Shown piece by piece: positions 49,233 to 57,456 of a stretch of 64,000 nt of DNA; the first letter of the stretch is position 1; each line of letters begins with the position of its first letter. Below the pieces are notes generated by a model. It was not told the DNA's origin, ran no database searches, and saw only the letters and a program-made list of their open reading frames with translations. Source of the stretch: Streptomyces sp. CB02959. Lineage in GTDB: Bacteria; Actinomycetota; Actinomycetes; Streptomycetales; Streptomycetaceae. Location: the NCBI RefSeq assembly GCF_002803155.1, contig NZ_NNBP01000007.1, positions 87,535 to 151,534 on the forward strand. The letters run 5' to 3'. The position numbers were made by a program, and so were the translations under genes.

Positions 49233-50196
49233 AGACCTGTCCCAAACACGGATGTTATCGACCCTGGGGCCGCTCGCGGAGAGCGCCTTCGCGCTCTACC
49301 TGTTCGGCCGTAACGGCGACGTCGCCTTCCACGAGTGGCGACGCACCGTCCGCGCCGAACTGGGCAGGGACGCGGCGCGGTTCACCGCCCTGTCCCAGCA
49401 GTTCCGCACGCTGGAGGAGATACCGGGCGCCTTCTGCGACGCCTTCACGTCCGGCGCCGATCCCGACCAGATCACACCGGGCGAGGAGCGCGGCACCCGG
49501 CTGCTGGCCGACCTGTGCCGGGTGGCCGTGCTGCCCCACTGGAGCCTGATCCGCGGCCATCTCGACGGCGCGCGGGAGTCCTGGGGCAGGGTGGTCATCG
49601 CGCACGGCGTGGAGCGGCTGCTGAGTTCGCTGCACCCGAAGGTCCGCTGGCGCGCGCCGGTGCTGGAGGTGCGCAACGGTCCGCACCGCGATGTCCAACT
49701 GGACGGCCGCGGGCTGCAGTTGTGCCCGTCGTTCTTCCTGTCCGAGCAGTCCTGCGCCTTCGTCCCGGCCGTCGGCAAGGACGCCGTGCCGGTGCTGGTC
49801 TTCCCCGTGAAGATGTCGTCGCGGGGCGACATCTGGGGCACGCCCGAACACGACGAGCAGGCGCTGGGCGCACTGGTCGGCCACACCAGGGCAGCCGCCC
49901 TCGAAGCGCTCAGGGAGGGCTGCTCCACGGGCGAGCTGGCCGAACGACTGGGCATCTCGCTGGCCGGCGCCAGCAAGCACGCGGCGGTGCTCCGCAGGTC
50001 CGGGCTGGTGACCACCTCCCGCAACCGCAACACCGCGCTGCACGCCCTCACTCCGTTGGGCACCGCCCTGCTGCGCCACAGCGGCACCGACCGCCTCCCG
50101 GTCCGGTCCCCCTTCCCGATACCCTTCCCCGCGCAGCGCGTGCGGTCGCTGCCGCTCAAGCCCGTCGGCCCCGGCGCCAACCGGGAAGTCGTCTGA
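49207..50196 (+). CDS. Winged-helix (ArsR-like) cluster regulator
   Basis: A 329-residue protein beginning [15 protein letters not shown], a start typical of a large Streptomyces regulator family. The C-terminal part (about 230-300) is an ArsR-type winged helix: [20 protein letters not shown], then [20 protein letters not shown] and [11 protein letters not shown]. The N-terminal 200 residues are an uncharacterised alpha/beta domain. GTG 49207 follows GGGGGAG; an in-frame ATG at 49189 is possible. A TTA codon at 49255-49257 makes it a candidate for bldA-dependent timing. It overlaps mppR, so it is part of the P-Q-R transcript, and a strong hairpin follows. It could bind the 26-bp element found across the cluster (inference). 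Confidence 0.83.
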   Translation: MLRIHFTVEDLSQTRMLSTLGPLAESAFALYLFGRNGDVAFHEWRRTVRAELGRDAARFTALSQQFRTLEEIPGAFCDAFTSGADPDQITPGEERGTRLLADLCRVAVLPHWSLIRGHLDGARESWGRVVIAHGVERLLSSLHPKVRWRAPVLEVRNGPHRDVQLDGRGLQLCPSFFLSEQSCAFVPAVGKDAVPVLVFPVKMSSRGDIWGTPEHDEQALGALVGHTRAAALEALREGCSTGELAERLGISLAGASKHAAVLRRSGLVTTSRNRNTALHALTPLGTALLRHSGTDRLPVRSPFPIPFPAQRVRSLPLKPVGPGANREVV

Positions 50197-50199
50197 CCT

Positions 50200-50239
50200 C
50201 CCCGGCGGCGGCCCCGTCCCTCGGGGGCCGCCGCCGGGG
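50200..50239 (+). terminator. Hairpin terminator
   Basis: A perfect 16-bp GC stem (CCCCGGCGGCGGCCCC with its complement) with an 8-base loop begins 3 bases after the stop codon of the regulator gene and ends 33 bases before the mbtH-like start. Confidence 0.85.
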
Positions 50240-50272
50240 CTATTCGGACCCCGAACAGGAGAGGACACATCA

Positions 50273-50494
50273 GTGGGCGCAAACCCCTTCGACGACCCGG
50301 ACGGCCGCTTCCTGGTGCTGGTCAACGACGAGGGCCAGCATTCGCTCTGGCCGGCCTTCGCCGAGGTGCCCGAGGGCTGGACGGTGGCCCTCGCGGAGAC
50401 CGACCGCCAGTCGGCCCTCGACCACATCACCGCGCAGTGGACCGACATGCGGCCCCGCAGCCTGGTGAAGTCCATGGAGGCAACGGCGACCTGA
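50273..50494 (+). CDS. MbtH-like protein
   Basis: A 73-residue protein with the MbtH signature: [21 protein letters not shown], then [12 protein letters not shown] and [12 protein letters not shown]. MbtH-like proteins bind A domains and are needed for their solubility or activity, so this one probably serves MppA and MppB. The GTG start follows CAGGAGAGG. It follows a terminator, so it either has its own promoter or depends on readthrough. It is the last gene clearly linked to the cluster. Confidence 0.93.
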   Translation: MGANPFDDPDGRFLVLVNDEGQHSLWPAFAEVPEGWTVALAETDRQSALDHITAQWTDMRPRSLVKSMEATAT

Positions 50495-50559
50495 CCGGAC
50501 GGGGCGGGCGGCGGCCGCGGCCGGGCATGTCCCGGGGAAAGGCGGCCCCCGTCCCTCCC

Positions 50560-50572
50560 GCCGTACGGCAGA
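50560..50572. promoter_or_regulatory. Degenerate two-component operator before the response regulator
   Basis: GCCGTACGGCAGA matches the core and right arm of the 18-bp palindromes near 51286 and 52560; the left arm is not conserved. It sits only about 18 bases before the response regulator start, suggesting autoregulation. Confidence 0.5.
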
Positions 50573-50582
50573 ATCCCCGCTT

Positions 50583-51254
50583 GTGACTATTCGTTTATTG
50601 ATCGCCGACGACCAGGAGATGGTCCGCCGGGGAATGCGCCGCATCGTGGAGAGCCAGTCCGACATGGAGGTGGTCGGCGAGGCCGCGAACGGCGTGGACG
50701 CGGTGGAACTGGGCCGCACGCTCGCCCCGGACGTCGCGTTGGTGGACATCCGGATGCCGCGGATGGACGGCCTGGAGGTGACCCGCCGGCTGGCCGATCC
50801 CGCCTTCCCCCATCCCGTCCGGGTCGTCATCGTGACCACGTTCGATCTCGACGAATACGTCTATCCCGCGCTGCGCTTCGGCGCCTCGGGCTTCGTCCTC
50901 AAGCGCTCGGGGCCGGTGCTGCTGGTCGAGGCGGTCCGCGCGGCGATGGCCGGGGACAGCCTGATCAGCCCGCAGATCACGGCGCGGCTGCTGCAGCACG
51001 TCACCGGCGCGGCGCCCGGCCGCCGCCCCCGGAAGCAGCGCGACACGGCACTGACCGGGCGCGAGGCGGAGATCGCCGGGAAGGTCGCCGAGGGCAAGTC
51101 CAATGCCGACATCGCCCGCGAGCTGTTCATCTCGGCGGGCACGGTCAAGACGCATGTCGCCAGCATCCAGCGCAAACTCAACGTGCGGAACCGGGTCGGG
51201 ATCGCGGTGCGGTCCTGGGAACTGGGCTATGCCACCGGGGAGATGCCCGGCTGA
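50583..51254 (+). CDS. NarL/LuxR-type response regulator
   Basis: A 223-residue response regulator. The receiver domain shows the acidic pair in IADDQEM (residues 9-10), the phosphorylation site Asp55 in VDIRMPRMDG, and the Lys in FVLKRSG. The C-terminal LuxR-type HTH shows LTGREAEIAGKVAEGKSNAD, then IARELFISAGTVKTHV. It starts with GTG and has a TTA codon (50595-50597) as its fifth codon. It pairs with the following histidine kinase. Palindromes in front of the kinase and lipoprotein genes are its likely targets. Confidence 0.92.
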   Translation: MTIRLLIADDQEMVRRGMRRIVESQSDMEVVGEAANGVDAVELGRTLAPDVALVDIRMPRMDGLEVTRRLADPAFPHPVRVVIVTTFDLDEYVYPALRFGASGFVLKRSGPVLLVEAVRAAMAGDSLISPQITARLLQHVTGAAPGRRPRKQRDTALTGREAEIAGKVAEGKSNADIARELFISAGTVKTHVASIQRKLNVRNRVGIAVRSWELGYATGEMPG

Positions 51255-51285
51255 CGCTCCCCGGCGCCGGGCCGGGCGCCGGAAT

Positions 51286-51303
51286 ATCTGCCGTACGGCA
51301 GAT
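51286..51303. promoter_or_regulatory. 18-bp palindromic operator before the histidine kinase gene
   Basis: ATCTGCCGTACGGCAGAT is a perfect palindrome whose centre lies about 71 bases before the kinase start codon. The copy near 52560 differs only in the central two bases and sits at almost the same distance from its gene. Confidence 0.75.
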
Positions 51304-51365
51304 GCCGCACAGTCCGTTCCGTGCTCACCGCCGTCCGCACCCGGGAAGGTGCGTAGCCTCGCCCC

Positions 51366-52553
51366 ATGGATGACGAATCTCTTCCTCCCCGGCAGCGGCA
51401 GCGGCAACGGCGCCGCCGGTGGGCCGGGTTCGCGGCGTGCGCGATGCTCGTCCCCGCCCTCGTGTCGCCCCCGGGCGCCGCTCCGCTGGCGGTCGTGGCC
51501 GCGCTGACGCTGGCCGTGGCGCTCCTGGTCTGGCCGATCGGCCGGATCTCGCTGGACCAGGCGGCGGGCGGGGCGGCGCTGCTCTCCCTCGCCGTCGACG
51601 CCGCCTACTTCGGGCCGCCCGGCCTGGTGATCCTGTGGTACCCGTTCGAAACAGTCGCACTGCTCGTCCTCCTGGAACGGGTGGTGCGCCATGTACCGAG
51701 CCCCCGGGTGGCCTTCGTCGCCCCGCTGACCGGTGCCGCCGCGGTGCTGCTGCCGCTGCGGTTCACCCTGCACGCGCCCACCACGGGTCTGAAGGAGTCG
51801 GTCGCCGCGGCCCTGTTCTCCCTGTTCCCGGTCGCCGTCGCCTCGGGCGTCGGGCTGTATCTGCGGTCCCTGGACAACCGCCGGGTGCACGCCGTGGCCC
51901 TGGCCCGGCGCGAGCAGCGCCTGGAGGTCGCCCGCGATCTGCACGACTTCGTCGCCCACGAGGTGACCGGCATCGTCCTGGAGGCCCAGGCGGCGCAGCT
52001 CAGCGACGTCGTGGACCTGGAGGAGTACCGGGCCCTGCTGCAGCGCATCGAGCAGTCCGGGCTGCGGGCCCTGGACTCGATGGACCAGACGGTGGCCGCG
52101 CTGCGGGAGGCGGAGAACCGCAAGTGGGGCGAGCCGCCGCCCACCCGGCTCCACGGCCTGGCCGACCTGCCCGAGCTGGTCGGCCGCTTCTCCTCGATGG
52201 CCGCCGCCGAGGTGGCGCTGTCGCTGGAGGACGACGTGGCCGGCATCCTCTCGCAGGAGGCCGAGGACACCGCCTACCGCGTGGCGCTGGAGGCCCTGAC
52301 CAACGTACGGCGGCACGCGCCGCAGGCCGGCCGGGTCGAGGTGTTCGCCGGCCGTACCGCCGACCGGGCGGTGGAGGTCTCGGTCGCCGACGACGCGGGC
52401 CCCGCGGCACCCGCCGGCACCCGGCAGGGCGGCGGCACCGGCCTGGCCGGCCTGGACGAGCGGGTCAGCGCCCTCGGCGGCACGTTGCAGGCGGGCCCGC
52501 ACGGCCCCGGGTGGCGGGTCCAGTGCCTGCTGCCGGCGCCCGCGGTTCGCTGA
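51366..52553 (+). CDS. Sensor histidine kinase (HisKA_3 type)
   Basis: A 395-residue kinase. An N-terminal Arg-rich segment is followed by about five membrane helices (residues 20-185) with little extracellular sequence, so the signal may be sensed in or at the membrane. The HisKA_3 box is RLEVARDLHDFVAHEVTGIV with the phosphorylated His. The ATPase domain has TAYRVALEALTNVRRHA (N box) and GGGTGLAGLDERVSALGG (G box). This architecture is shared with LiaS/VraS-like sensors that respond to cell-wall antibiotics. It probably phosphorylates the adjacent response regulator. Confidence 0.9.
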   Translation: MDDESLPPRQRQRQRRRRWAGFAACAMLVPALVSPPGAAPLAVVAALTLAVALLVWPIGRISLDQAAGGAALLSLAVDAAYFGPPGLVILWYPFETVALLVLLERVVRHVPSPRVAFVAPLTGAAAVLLPLRFTLHAPTTGLKESVAAALFSLFPVAVASGVGLYLRSLDNRRVHAVALARREQRLEVARDLHDFVAHEVTGIVLEAQAAQLSDVVDLEEYRALLQRIEQSGLRALDSMDQTVAALREAENRKWGEPPPTRLHGLADLPELVGRFSSMAAAEVALSLEDDVAGILSQEAEDTAYRVALEALTNVRRHAPQAGRVEVFAGRTADRAVEVSVADDAGPAAPAGTRQGGGTGLAGLDERVSALGGTLQAGPHGPGWRVQCLLPAPAVR

Positions 52554-52559
52554 GCCGAT

Positions 52560-52577
52560 ATCTGCCGATCGGCAGAT
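52560..52577. promoter_or_regulatory. 18-bp palindromic operator before the lipoprotein-ABC operon
   Basis: ATCTGCCGATCGGCAGAT is a perfect palindrome centred about 73 bases before the lipoprotein start codon and matches the copy at 51286. Confidence 0.75.
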
Positions 52578-52641
52578 GTGGCGGCGGCGGGGAAACGGGA
52601 TGCTCTCACCAGTGCCCAGCCCCGTAACCCTGGAGGAACCG

Positions 52642-53037
52642 ATGTTCGCAAGCCCCCGTGCCAAGCGGCCCGCCACATTCGTCGCCGCGGCGGTGGCCGT
52701 CGTCGCCGCCGTCGGTCTCACCGGCTGCTCGGTGGACGCCTCCAAGGTGAAGCCCGCGTCGAAGACCTTCGAGTACTCCGGCAAGTCCCTCAACATCACC
52801 ACGCATGAGGTCGCCACCAAGATCGTCGCTGCCGACCGCAAGGACATCAAGGTCACCCGCTGGTTCGACTCCGCCGCGGGCACCGAGCACCTCAAGTGGG
52901 TCCTCAAGGGCCACACCCTCGACATCGACGCCGGCTGCAGCGGCATCGCCATCTGCGACGCCAAGTTCCAGGTCGAGGTCCCCAAGGGCATCACGGTGTC
53001 CAAGGACGGCGAGCAGACCCTGAGCGGGAAGAACTGA
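52642..53037 (+). CDS. Small secreted lipoprotein
   Basis: A 131-residue protein with a signal peptide and lipobox LTGC (lipidated Cys29), so it is anchored on the outer face of the membrane. The mature part (about 100 residues) has two more Cys residues (DAGCSGIAICDA) that may form a disulfide, and a beta-rich pattern resembling putative adhesin-like (DUF4097-type) folds. GGAGG lies just before the ATG. It is followed at 2 bases by the ABC ATPase gene and may be an accessory or sensor part of that transporter. Function unknown. Confidence 0.82.
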   Translation: MFASPRAKRPATFVAAAVAVVAAVGLTGCSVDASKVKPASKTFEYSGKSLNITTHEVATKIVAADRKDIKVTRWFDSAAGTEHLKWVLKGHTLDIDAGCSGIAICDAKFQVEVPKGITVSKDGEQTLSGKN

Positions 53038-53039
53038 CC

Positions 53040-53960
53040 GTGCTCGACCTCATCGACATCACCAAGGTCTACAAGGGCGGCAAACACGCCGTCGACAATC
53101 TGACGCTGCGTCTGGAGCCGGGAATGGTGGGCCTGCTGGGGCCCAACGGCGCCGGCAAGTCGTCCCTGATGCGGATCGCCGCCACGGTCACCCGGCCCAC
53201 CAGCGGGACGGTCCACTTCCACGGCGAGGACGTGGTGTCCCGCCCCAACGCGCTGCGCCGGGCGCTCGGCTACCTCCCGCAGGACTTCGGGGTCTACCCG
53301 AACCTGACCTCCCGTGAGTTCCTCCGGTACATGGCCGCGGCCAAGGGCGTCTCGGCCCGGACCGCCAAGGCCCGCATCGACGAGCTGCTGGAGCTGGTCA
53401 ACCTCACCGAGGCGGTCAAGCGGCCGCTGGGCAAGTACTCCGGCGGCATGCTGCGCCGGGTCGGCATCGCCCAGGTGCTGCTCGCCGACCCCCAGGTGAT
53501 CATCGTGGACGAGCCCACCGCCGGCCTCGACCCCGAGGAGCGGGTCCGGTTCCGCAACCTGCTCAGCGACCTGGCGGCCGACAAGGTCGTGATGCTCTCC
53601 ACCCACATCGTCTCCGACGTCGAATCGGTGGCCTCCGACATCGCGGTGATGGCCGGCGGCCGGCTGCAGCGCCGCGGCACGCCCGAGGACCTGCTGCGCT
53701 CGGTGGCCGGCCAGGTCTGGGAGGTGCTGGTCGACCCCTCCACCGTTCCGGCGGTGCAGGCGCGGTACACCGTCAGCCGCCTGGTACGGACCACCGAAGG
53801 CGTCCGGATCCGGCTGCTGTCCAACGAACGGCCCTATGAGGGCGCCGTCCAGCTGACGCCCGACCTGGAGGACGCCTACCTCGGCATCATCCGGTCCGCC
53901 GACGGCGGCCGGCCCGCCCGCGGCTTCGGCGAACGGCATCTGCCGGCAGGGGCGGTGTGA
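53040..53960 (+). CDS. ABC transporter ATP-binding protein
   Basis: A 306-residue ATPase of the CcmA/drug-exporter class: Walker A GPNGAGKSS, Q-loop YLPQDFGVYP, signature YSGGMLRRVG, Walker B VIIVDEPTAGLD, and the H-loop STHIVSDVE. The C-terminal 80 residues are an accessory domain common in ABC-2 exporter ATPases. GTG 53040 starts two bases after the lipoprotein stop. The permease starts four bases after its end. Confidence 0.93.
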   Translation: MLDLIDITKVYKGGKHAVDNLTLRLEPGMVGLLGPNGAGKSSLMRIAATVTRPTSGTVHFHGEDVVSRPNALRRALGYLPQDFGVYPNLTSREFLRYMAAAKGVSARTAKARIDELLELVNLTEAVKRPLGKYSGGMLRRVGIAQVLLADPQVIIVDEPTAGLDPEERVRFRNLLSDLAADKVVMLSTHIVSDVESVASDIAVMAGGRLQRRGTPEDLLRSVAGQVWEVLVDPSTVPAVQARYTVSRLVRTTEGVRIRLLSNERPYEGAVQLTPDLEDAYLGIIRSADGGRPARGFGERHLPAGAV

Positions 53961-53964
53961 CGCA

Positions 53965-55572
53965 GTGCTGCACATGCTCACCGGTCTCGCGATGGCCGAC
54001 TTCCGCGACCGGATCCGCCGTCCCGCGTACCTCGTGGTGCTGGCCGCGGCCGTCGCCCTGGGGTACGTGGCGGTGCCGGAATCGGACGCCAAATGGATGA
54101 TCATGCAGGTCGGTGATCACCGAGGGATCTACAACAGCGCCTATGTCGGCATGGTGACGGCACTGGCCGCCGGTCTGTGGATCACCCTCGGCGGCTTCTA
54201 CATCGTCCGCAACTCCCTCGCCCGCGACAGCAGCACCCGCGTCGGGCAGCTGCTCGCCGCCACCCCGATGCGCACCTCCGCGTACATGGCCGGCAAGTTC
54301 CTCAGCAATCTGCTGCTGCTGACCTCCATGCTCGGGGTGCTCGCGCTCACCGCCCTGGTCATGCAGCTGGCCCGCGGCGAGTCCCGGGACATCGATCCGG
54401 TCGCCCTGTGGCAGCCGTTCGTCCTGATCGCGCTTCCCCTGGTCGCGCTGACCGCCGCGTTCGCCCTGCTCTTCGAGTCGCTGCCGGTGCTGCGCACGGG
54501 TCTCGGCAACATCCTGTGGTTCTGTGCCTGGCTGGTCGTCTCCACCGCCGGACAGGGTCCCGGGCTGCCGCTCGACGGTATCGGCGTCAACAGTGTCGTC
54601 CGGTCGATGTACACCGACATGGTCGCCCAGCACATCGACGTCACCGGGGCGTTCAGCCTCGGCCTGACCTACCTGGACAAGCCGCTGGGGCTGTTCACCT
54701 GGCACGGTTTCACCCCCACCGCCGGCTATGTCCTCGGCCGGGTGGCGCTGCTGCTGATCGCCGCCCTCATCGCCCTGCTCCCGGCGCTGTGGTTCGGCCG
54801 CTTCGACCCCGCGCGCAGCCTCCGGTTCCTGGCCGCCGGCCGGCCGACGCAGGACCCGGCCGACGACATCGTCCAGCCGGTCTTCATCGACGAGGTCGGG
54901 CCCGCCGCCGCGTCCCGGCGCACGGTCGGCAGCGTGCTGCGCACCCGTCCGGAACCGGGCGCGATGACCCTGCGGCTGTGGGCCGGCGAGGTCCGCATCC
55001 TGCTGCAGGGCGTGCGCTGGTGGTGGTGGCTCGGCGCCGCCTTCCTGATCATCTGCGGGCTCAGCGCCCCGACCCTCCACGGCATCACCCGCGTGATGCT
55101 GCCGCTGGCCTGGATCTGGCCGGTCCTGATCTGGTCCCGGCTGGGCACCCAGCGCCACGAGCACGGTGTCGAGGGCATGCTCGCCGCCTACCCCGCGGTA
55201 CGCCGCCGGGTGCTGGCCGAGTGGGCGGCGGGCCTGACCGTCACCGTCGTGGCCGGTATCGGCCCCCTCATCCGCGTGATCGCGGCCGGGGACTGGCTCG
55301 CCCTGGCGGGCTGGTTCGGCGGTGCCCTGTTCATCCCGTCACTGGCCATGGCCCTGGGCTCGCTCAGCCGCACCCACCGCCTCTTCCAGGCGGTCTACGT
55401 ACCGCTCTGGTACTCCGTCGCCAACGGCCTGCCGATCTTCGACTTCATGGGCGCGCTGCGCGACAGCAGCGAACTGGCCACCGTGCAACCGCCGATGACC
55501 GTCATGGTGGCCGCGGCCCTGATGGCCGTCGTCTTCATGACCACCGTGCTGCGTCGCTTCAGCCGCGACTGA
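53965..55572 (+). CDS. ABC-2-type permease
   Basis: A 535-residue membrane protein with about twelve hydrophobic helices in two sets of six, separated by a cytoplasmic stretch (about 290-350). It lacks a cassette of its own and must pair with the ATPase encoded just upstream. Motifs are those of large uncharacterised ABC-2 permeases (ATPMRTSAYMAGKFLSNLLL in the first half, LAAYPAVRRRVLAEWAAGL in the second). With the lipoprotein and two-component genes it forms a regulated export or envelope-protection unit. Substrate unknown. Confidence 0.88.
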   Translation: MLHMLTGLAMADFRDRIRRPAYLVVLAAAVALGYVAVPESDAKWMIMQVGDHRGIYNSAYVGMVTALAAGLWITLGGFYIVRNSLARDSSTRVGQLLAATPMRTSAYMAGKFLSNLLLLTSMLGVLALTALVMQLARGESRDIDPVALWQPFVLIALPLVALTAAFALLFESLPVLRTGLGNILWFCAWLVVSTAGQGPGLPLDGIGVNSVVRSMYTDMVAQHIDVTGAFSLGLTYLDKPLGLFTWHGFTPTAGYVLGRVALLLIAALIALLPALWFGRFDPARSLRFLAAGRPTQDPADDIVQPVFIDEVGPAAASRRTVGSVLRTRPEPGAMTLRLWAGEVRILLQGVRWWWWLGAAFLIICGLSAPTLHGITRVMLPLAWIWPVLIWSRLGTQRHEHGVEGMLAAYPAVRRRVLAEWAAGLTVTVVAGIGPLIRVIAAGDWLALAGWFGGALFIPSLAMALGSLSRTHRLFQAVYVPLWYSVANGLPIFDFMGALRDSSELATVQPPMTVMVAAALMAVVFMTTVLRRFSRD

Positions 55573-55697
55573 TCCCTCCTGCCCGGTCGGCACCGCCGCG
55601 TCGGATGCCGGCCGGCCGGAGCGCGCCGCATCCGGACCCCTGGAACACGTACCGCACGCGCGAGTGGCCACCGAGTCCCCAAGCGAGGAGAGAGTCC

Positions 55698-55931
55698 ATG
55701 CCCGACCCCGCCCGCACGCAGCACAGTCACTCCGGCCAAGCCGTTCCCGGCGCCGACCCCACCCGCCCCGCCGACCCGCCGCAGGCCGAGGCCCGGATCG
55801 CGGAACTGGAGAACGAGGTCGACGAACTGCGCAGCGCCAACGTGATCCTCTTATCGGTCGCCACCTACTTCAGCAACGGCCAAGTCCCGCCCGACAGCGT
55901 GGCGATACCGGTTCCACCCGCCGAGAGCTGA
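55698..55931 (+). CDS. Small leucine-zipper protein resembling the end of IS3 OrfA
   Basis: A 77-residue protein with a good ribosome-binding site (GAGGAGA). The N-terminal half is Pro/Ala-rich. The second half, ARIAELENEVDELRSANVIL then LSVATYFSNG, is a heptad-patterned helix resembling the leucine zipper at the end of IS3-family OrfA proteins (ELR.ANEILK.ASAYF). It lacks the OrfA helix-turn-helix and no OrfB follows. It carries a TTA codon (55851-55853). It could be an IS remnant with a chance start or a small protein derived from one that competes for dimerisation. No firm function. Confidence 0.55.
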   Translation: MPDPARTQHSHSGQAVPGADPTRPADPPQAEARIAELENEVDELRSANVILLSVATYFSNGQVPPDSVAIPVPPAES

Positions 55932-56012
55932 CCACCCGTCAGCTGCTCGGCGGATACGCAACGGGGGTGATGTCCGCACACGAACCGAACCGACCACACC
56001 CAAGGAGCTTCG

Positions 56013-57395
56013 ATGCGACGGTGGCGCCGACACCTCAGCGCGCCCGACCCTGCCCGCCGGCACCCGCACCGCGGCGTCCGCCCACTGCCCGCGGCGGCCG
56101 TCAGCGTGCTGGCCACCGCCCTGGCCGTGGCGCTGACCGGCGCCTGTTCCCCCGCCACCCCGGCTCTGCGGACGGAGGGGGCCCCGCCCCCCGCCCCCCG
56201 CACCCCCCAGTGGACGGCTTCCTGGGGAGCCGCGATGCAGCAGGCGACGGACGACACGGACAACGCCGACAGCGCGGACGGCACGGACAACTGGTCCCGG
56301 GAGGGATTCCGGGACGAGACCCTGCGCCAGGTGATCCGGCTGAGCGTGGGCGGCCCCTCACTCCGGCTCCGCTTCTCCAACGCGTACGGCACCCGGCCGC
56401 TGCACCTCGCCGGCGCCACGGTGGCCAGGTCCGACGGAGCCGCCAAGGCGCGCCCCGACACCCTCCGCACCCTCACCTTCGACCATGCCCGCTCCGTCAC
56501 CGTGCCCACCGGTCGCAGCACCGTCACCGACCCGGTGGCCCTGCCCACCGCCAACCTGGAGAAGCTCACGGTCACCCTGCGCTTCACCACCCCCACCGGC
56601 CCGGCCACCATGCACCGCTTCACCACGGCCACCACCTACCGCGCCCCCGGCGACCGGTCGCACAGCCTCGCCACCGACGCGTTCGACCAACGGGCCTCGC
56701 ACGCCTGGTACTACCTGACCGCCGCCGAGGTGGGCGGGACCACGGCCGGTTCGCCCTCGTCCCTCATGGTCTTCGGCGACTCCCTCATGGACGGCGTCGG
56801 AACGAGCCCCGGCACCGACGACCGCTTCTCCGACAAGCTCGTCGAACGCCTCATCGCCACCGGCCGCCCCAAGGGCCTCACCAACGCCGGACTGGCCGGC
56901 GACCAACTGCTCCACGATTCCCCCTGCTTCGGCGAGAAGGGCACCGACCGCTTCGTCAGGGAGCTGCAGAGCCGCGCCCGGCTGCGCACCGTCTTCGTCC
57001 ACCTCGGCGCCAACGACCTCTCGCTGCTCCGCGACGGCGACGCCTGCGGCAGAGACCGCGCGCCGGCGACCGCCCGCCGGCTCATCGACGGGCACCGCGC
57101 CCTCATCCGGGAGGCGCACGCCCGTGGCATCAAGGCCATCGGGGTGACGATCCCCCCGCTCACCGGCGCGGTCTTCCCGTTCATCACCCCGGCCGGTGAC
57201 ACGGTTCGCCGGCAGCTCAACGACTGGATCCGCACCAGTCACAGCTACGACGGCGTGCTCGACGCCGACCGGGCCCTGACCGACCCCCAGCACCCCGACC
57301 GCATCCGCCCCGGCTATGTCTCCCAGGACGGCCTTCACCCCAGCGACGCCGGCTACCTCGCCATGGCCTCCGCCGTCGACCTTTCCACGCTCTGA
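56013..57395 (+). CDS. Secreted SGNH/GDSL hydrolase
   Basis: A 460-residue protein with an N-terminal Arg-rich signal sequence and a possible lipobox (LTGAC, Cys45). The catalytic SGNH blocks are present: FGDSLMDG (Ser), GLAGDQLL (Gly), LGANDLSLL (Asn), and DGLHPSDAGY (Asp/His). The N-terminal 200 residues form a beta-rich domain common in Streptomyces GDSL lipases and carbohydrate esterases. It is probably an extracellular esterase acting on a lipid or acylated sugar. AAGGAG lies just before the ATG. Confidence 0.9.
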   Translation: MRRWRRHLSAPDPARRHPHRGVRPLPAAAVSVLATALAVALTGACSPATPALRTEGAPPPAPRTPQWTASWGAAMQQATDDTDNADSADGTDNWSREGFRDETLRQVIRLSVGGPSLRLRFSNAYGTRPLHLAGATVARSDGAAKARPDTLRTLTFDHARSVTVPTGRSTVTDPVALPTANLEKLTVTLRFTTPTGPATMHRFTTATTYRAPGDRSHSLATDAFDQRASHAWYYLTAAEVGGTTAGSPSSLMVFGDSLMDGVGTSPGTDDRFSDKLVERLIATGRPKGLTNAGLAGDQLLHDSPCFGEKGTDRFVRELQSRARLRTVFVHLGANDLSLLRDGDACGRDRAPATARRLIDGHRALIREAHARGIKAIGVTIPPLTGAVFPFITPAGDTVRRQLNDWIRTSHSYDGVLDADRALTDPQHPDRIRPGYVSQDGLHPSDAGYLAMASAVDLSTL

Positions 57396-57408
57396 TCCCC
57401 CCCAGTCA

Positions 57409-57443
57409 GCCCCGGCCAGGAGTCCCCCGTCCCTGGCCGGGGC
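57409..57443. terminator. Bidirectional hairpin terminator
   Basis: A perfect 12-bp stem (GCCCCGGCCAGG with CCTGGCCGGGGC) and an 11-base loop sits between the convergent SGNH and alpha/beta-hydrolase genes. Confidence 0.85.
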
Positions 57444-57456
57444 GCACCCCACACAC

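Noticed and set aside
51280..51303. The palindrome before the kinase gene as a transcription terminator of the response regulator
   Set aside because: It has no loop and an equal copy stands before another gene at the same distance, so an operator is more likely.
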